Assembly: GCA_963728935.1 (NCBI GenBank)
Contig: CAVSMC010000001.1
Location: 3,472,001 to 3,536,000 of the forward strand
Length of the DNA: 64,000 bases
Direction of reading: 5' to 3'
Source of the DNA: CAVSMC01 sp963728935
GTDB lineage: Bacteria; Pseudomonadota; Gammaproteobacteria; Burkholderiales; Casimicrobiaceae
Shown one piece after another: positions 62,011 to 64,000 of this stretch. The position numbers were made by a program, and so were the translations under genes. Positions within the stretch are counted from its first letter, which is position 1, and each line of letters starts with the position of its first letter. The notes beneath the pieces are model-generated. The model worked only from the letters and a program-made list of their open reading frames with translations, did no database searches and was not told the DNA's origin.

Positions 62011-63432
62011 ATGATGAATGCACGCACGATCGCGGGAAAGGAATTCGCGTTCGACGCAACGCTCGCAAACGAGCTCAAGGGTAGGCTGCGCGGTCCGCTG
62101 CTGTTCCCGTTGGACTCGGGCTACGACGAGTCGCGGTCGATCTGGAACGGCATGATCGATCGCCGGCCCGCGGCGATCGCGCGCTGCGCAGGCGTGGCCG
62201 ACGTCGTCGCGTGCGTCGATTTCGCGCGAGCGCGCGACATGCTCGTCTCCATCAAGGGCGGCGGCCACAACATCTCGGGGCTTGCCGTCGGCGACGGTGC
62301 GCTGATGCTCGATCTGTCGGCGATGCGCGGCGTCTGGGTCGATCCGTCGACGCGGCGCGCGCGCGCGCAGGCCGGCTGCCTGCTCGCCGACGTCGACGGC
62401 GAAACGCAGGTGCACGGTCTTGCGAGCGCGCTCGGATTCTTGTCGACGACCGGCATCGCGGGACTCACGCTGGGCGGCGGATTCGGCTATCTTTCGCGCC
62501 GCTTCGGGTGGACCTCCGACAACGTCGCGTCGATGGACGTCGTCACCGCCGACGCGCGCGTCGTGCGCGCGAGCGAGAGCGAGAACGCCGATCTGTTCTG
62601 GGGGCTGCGCGGCGGCGGCGGCAATTTCGGCGTCGTCACGAGCTTCGAGTACATGCTGCACCCGGTGGGCCCGCAGGTGGTCGCCGGCGCGGTTGCCTGG
62701 TCGGCCGACCACGCGCAGGAGCTGCTCGCGCTGTATCGCAAAGTGGCCGAGGAGGCGCCGGCAGAACTGACATGCGTCGTCGTGCTGAGAATCGCGCCGC
62801 CGGCGCCGTGGATCGCGAAGGAAGCGCACGGCAAGCCGATCGTCGCAATCTTCATCTGCGACACGGGGACGATCGCCGATGCCGAGCGACGCGCAGCGGT
62901 ATTCAAGAAATGGGGCTCTCCGGTCGGCGATGTCCTGCAGCGGCGTCCGTACGTCACGCAGCAGAAGCTGCTCGATGCGACGCAGCCGAAGGGCCGCCGC
63001 TACTACTGGAAGTCCGAGTACCTGCCGCACGTTGATGCGGAGCTCGACGCGGCACTCATCAAGCACGCGGAGCGCATCGTCTCACCGCATTCGGCGATCG
63101 TTCTCTTCGCGATCGATGGCGCGCTCAATCGGCTTTCCGAACAGCATTCGGCGGTCGGCAACCGCGATGCGCGCTTCGTCGTCAACATCACCGCTGCGTG
63201 GGAAAAGCCCGAGCACGACCAAGAGAACATTGCGTGGGCGCGCGACGCTTGGCAGGACGTCAGGCCCTTCTCGACCGGCGGCACATACGTGAACTTCCTC
63301 ACCGAAGAGGAAGGCGACGAGCGCGTTCATGCCGCCTACGGGTCGAACTATGATCGCCTGGTCGACGTCAAGACGACGTGGGATCCGCAAAACCGGTTCC
63401 GGATGAACAAGAACATCGCGCCGCGCGGCTAG
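62011..63432 (+). CDS. FAD-linked oxidase, berberine-bridge type
   Basis: 473 residues. The FAD-binding PCMH fold has the covalent-flavin His86 in SIKGGGHNISG, then TTGIAGLTLGGGFGYLSRRFG and LFWGLRGGGGNFGVVTSF. The second flavin-linking Cys of bicovalent members is replaced here (FLSTTG), so single attachment is expected. The C-terminal BBE motif is YDRLVDVKTTWDPQNRFRMN. Such enzymes oxidise sugars, alcohols or alkaloid-like compounds with O2; the substrate is unknown. ATG 62011 follows GGAGG by 5 bp; the GTG at 61978 lies at the repeat edge and is less likely. Confidence 0.88.
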   Translation: MMNARTIAGKEFAFDATLANELKGRLRGPLLFPLDSGYDESRSIWNGMIDRRPAAIARCAGVADVVACVDFARARDMLVSIKGGGHNISGLAVGDGALMLDLSAMRGVWVDPSTRRARAQAGCLLADVDGETQVHGLASALGFLSTTGIAGLTLGGGFGYLSRRFGWTSDNVASMDVVTADARVVRASESENADLFWGLRGGGGNFGVVTSFEYMLHPVGPQVVAGAVAWSADHAQELLALYRKVAEEAPAELTCVVVLRIAPPAPWIAKEAHGKPIVAIFICDTGTIADAERRAAVFKKWGSPVGDVLQRRPYVTQQKLLDATQPKGRRYYWKSEYLPHVDAELDAALIKHAERIVSPHSAIVLFAIDGALNRLSEQHSAVGNRDARFVVNITAAWEKPEHDQENIAWARDAWQDVRPFSTGGTYVNFLTEEEGDERVHAAYGSNYDRLVDVKTTWDPQNRFRMNKNIAPRG

Positions 63433-63480
63433 CGCTTTCGGACGATCGACGGCGGATCGCGCCGCGTATGCAATGGCGGC

Positions 63481-63945
63481 ATGAAATCGCCGCCGCGCTT
63501 ACGTATCGAGCTGCGCCCGTCTCGCGTTGCTTCAGGCGCAATCGCCTGCGGAACGGTCGCGACGGCGCTGGTTCCATTTGCAACTATCGACCACGCCATT
63601 GCGTCGGCGCTCGCCGTGGTCGTCGTCGGCGCCGTCGGATGGCGTGCGTTGCGCCGACTGGCGCGTCCGCCGTTGATGCTGTACGTGGGAGCCGATCGTC
63701 GCGTCAGCGTGACCCTGTCCGACGGCCGCACGCAGGACGGTACCGTGCATGCCGATACGTCGGTCGGCACTTCGATCACGGCGCTCGTCTGGGTTCCCGA
63801 CGGCGCGCGATGGTTCGCGCCGGCGAAGACGCTCGTCGTGTTGCCCGACATGCTGCCCGCCGACGACTTCCGCCGTCTTCGCGTGTATCTACGTCACGGA
63901 CGCGCGACGCCTGATCCCGATACGAGCGGCGTCTCGGCGCGCTGA
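63481..63945 (+). CDS. YgfX-like membrane protein (CptA family)
   Basis: 154 residues with two adjacent hydrophobic segments (about 18-52) and a C-terminal cytoplasmic part with GARWFAPAKTLVVLPDMLPADDFRRLRVYLRHGRA. The D-FRRLRVYLR ending is typical of YgfX/CptA. In E. coli this protein was reported as the toxin-like partner of YgfY/SdhE; elsewhere its role is unclear. No sdhE-like partner is visible before the window ends. Confidence 0.65.
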   Translation: MKSPPRLRIELRPSRVASGAIACGTVATALVPFATIDHAIASALAVVVVGAVGWRALRRLARPPLMLYVGADRRVSVTLSDGRTQDGTVHADTSVGTSITALVWVPDGARWFAPAKTLVVLPDMLPADDFRRLRVYLRHGRATPDPDTSGVSAR

Positions 63946-64000
63946 CTCGCGAGCCAGTCATGCGCGTCGATGCGCACGCCGGCTTCGGCTTTCGCCTGGC

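Noticed and set aside
59334..62078. Over 900-codon open frame on the minus strand opposite ppsA
   Set aside because: It mirrors ppsA, runs through the palindromic repeat and into the next gene, and shows no recognisable domain.
63894..64000. Possible 3' end of a minus-strand gene entering from the right edge
   Set aside because: About 35 codons are open up to a stop at 63894, but they overlap the ygfX-like gene and are too few to recognise; I could not support a gene.

Overview
The window is GC-rich DNA, densely coded on both strands, and looks like the chromosome of a betaproteobacterium (Burkholderiales-like). The blocks smc-zipA-ligA, galU-oxyR and pyrG-kdsA-eno-ftsB are typical of that group, as are a metal-type KdsA, a PSRP/ppsA pair, and PEP-CTERM and IPTL-CTERM surface proteins. 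The species is not identifiable from this piece alone. No rRNA operon, prophage, CRISPR array or transposase gene is visible.

Layout. 1-5303: the 3' part of a giant multiheme cytochrome c (30 heme-type motifs visible), an outer-membrane beta-barrel protein with a TPR segment, and a small CcmH-like TPR protein. Together they look like an extracellular electron-transfer or outer-membrane conduit cassette. 5307-7255: marC, rlmB, a decayed GNAT gene and a terminator. 7288-23752: two peptide-type ABC importers facing away from each other. The left one (dppB, C, D, F, A on the minus strand) is complete. The right one has permeases and ATPases but no binding protein, and is interleaved with an M20 amidohydrolase, an M14-type hydrolase, a lipoprotein, an AraC regulator, a methyltransferase, an FAD oxidoreductase and an SRPBCC protein. 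23957-24685: a YcgR-like PilZ protein.

24889-43370 is mostly core genes: smc, zipA, ligA, galU, oxyR, an amidohydrolase, an SDR, a haloacid dehalogenase, tRNA-Val(CAC) with a clear promoter and terminator, gltX, pyrG, kdsA, eno, ftsB and a SpoU/TrmH methyltransferase. 43367-48927 holds a secreted protein and a sugar module (binding protein, two permeases, FucU mutarotase and a divergent lactonase-type amidohydrolase) that fits uptake and oxidative breakdown of L-fucose or a similar sugar; no ATPase gene is present in it. 48938-54190: an inositol-monophosphatase-family gene with an internal insertion, then an iron-type ABC importer. 54206-56714: a small island with two divergent secreted proteins, one IPTL-CTERM and one PEP-CTERM, flanked by a perfect 36-bp direct repeat. 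56807-63945: psrp, a PHP phosphatase, an HTH regulator, ppsA, a berberine-bridge-type FAD oxidase and ygfX.

The points most worth following are: (i) the two CTERM proteins share a related N-terminal region with a C-x2-C-x2-G-H motif but end in different sorting signals, and a perfect FNR-type box lies between them; (ii) the 36-bp repeat suggests the pair was inserted behind the iron-transport ATPase gene; (iii) the multiheme gene contains a 287-bp perfect internal duplication; (iv) a dispersed palindromic repeat occurs at three intergenic sites, once between the pyrG promoter and its gene. All functions are read from sequence and family knowledge; no database search was possible.
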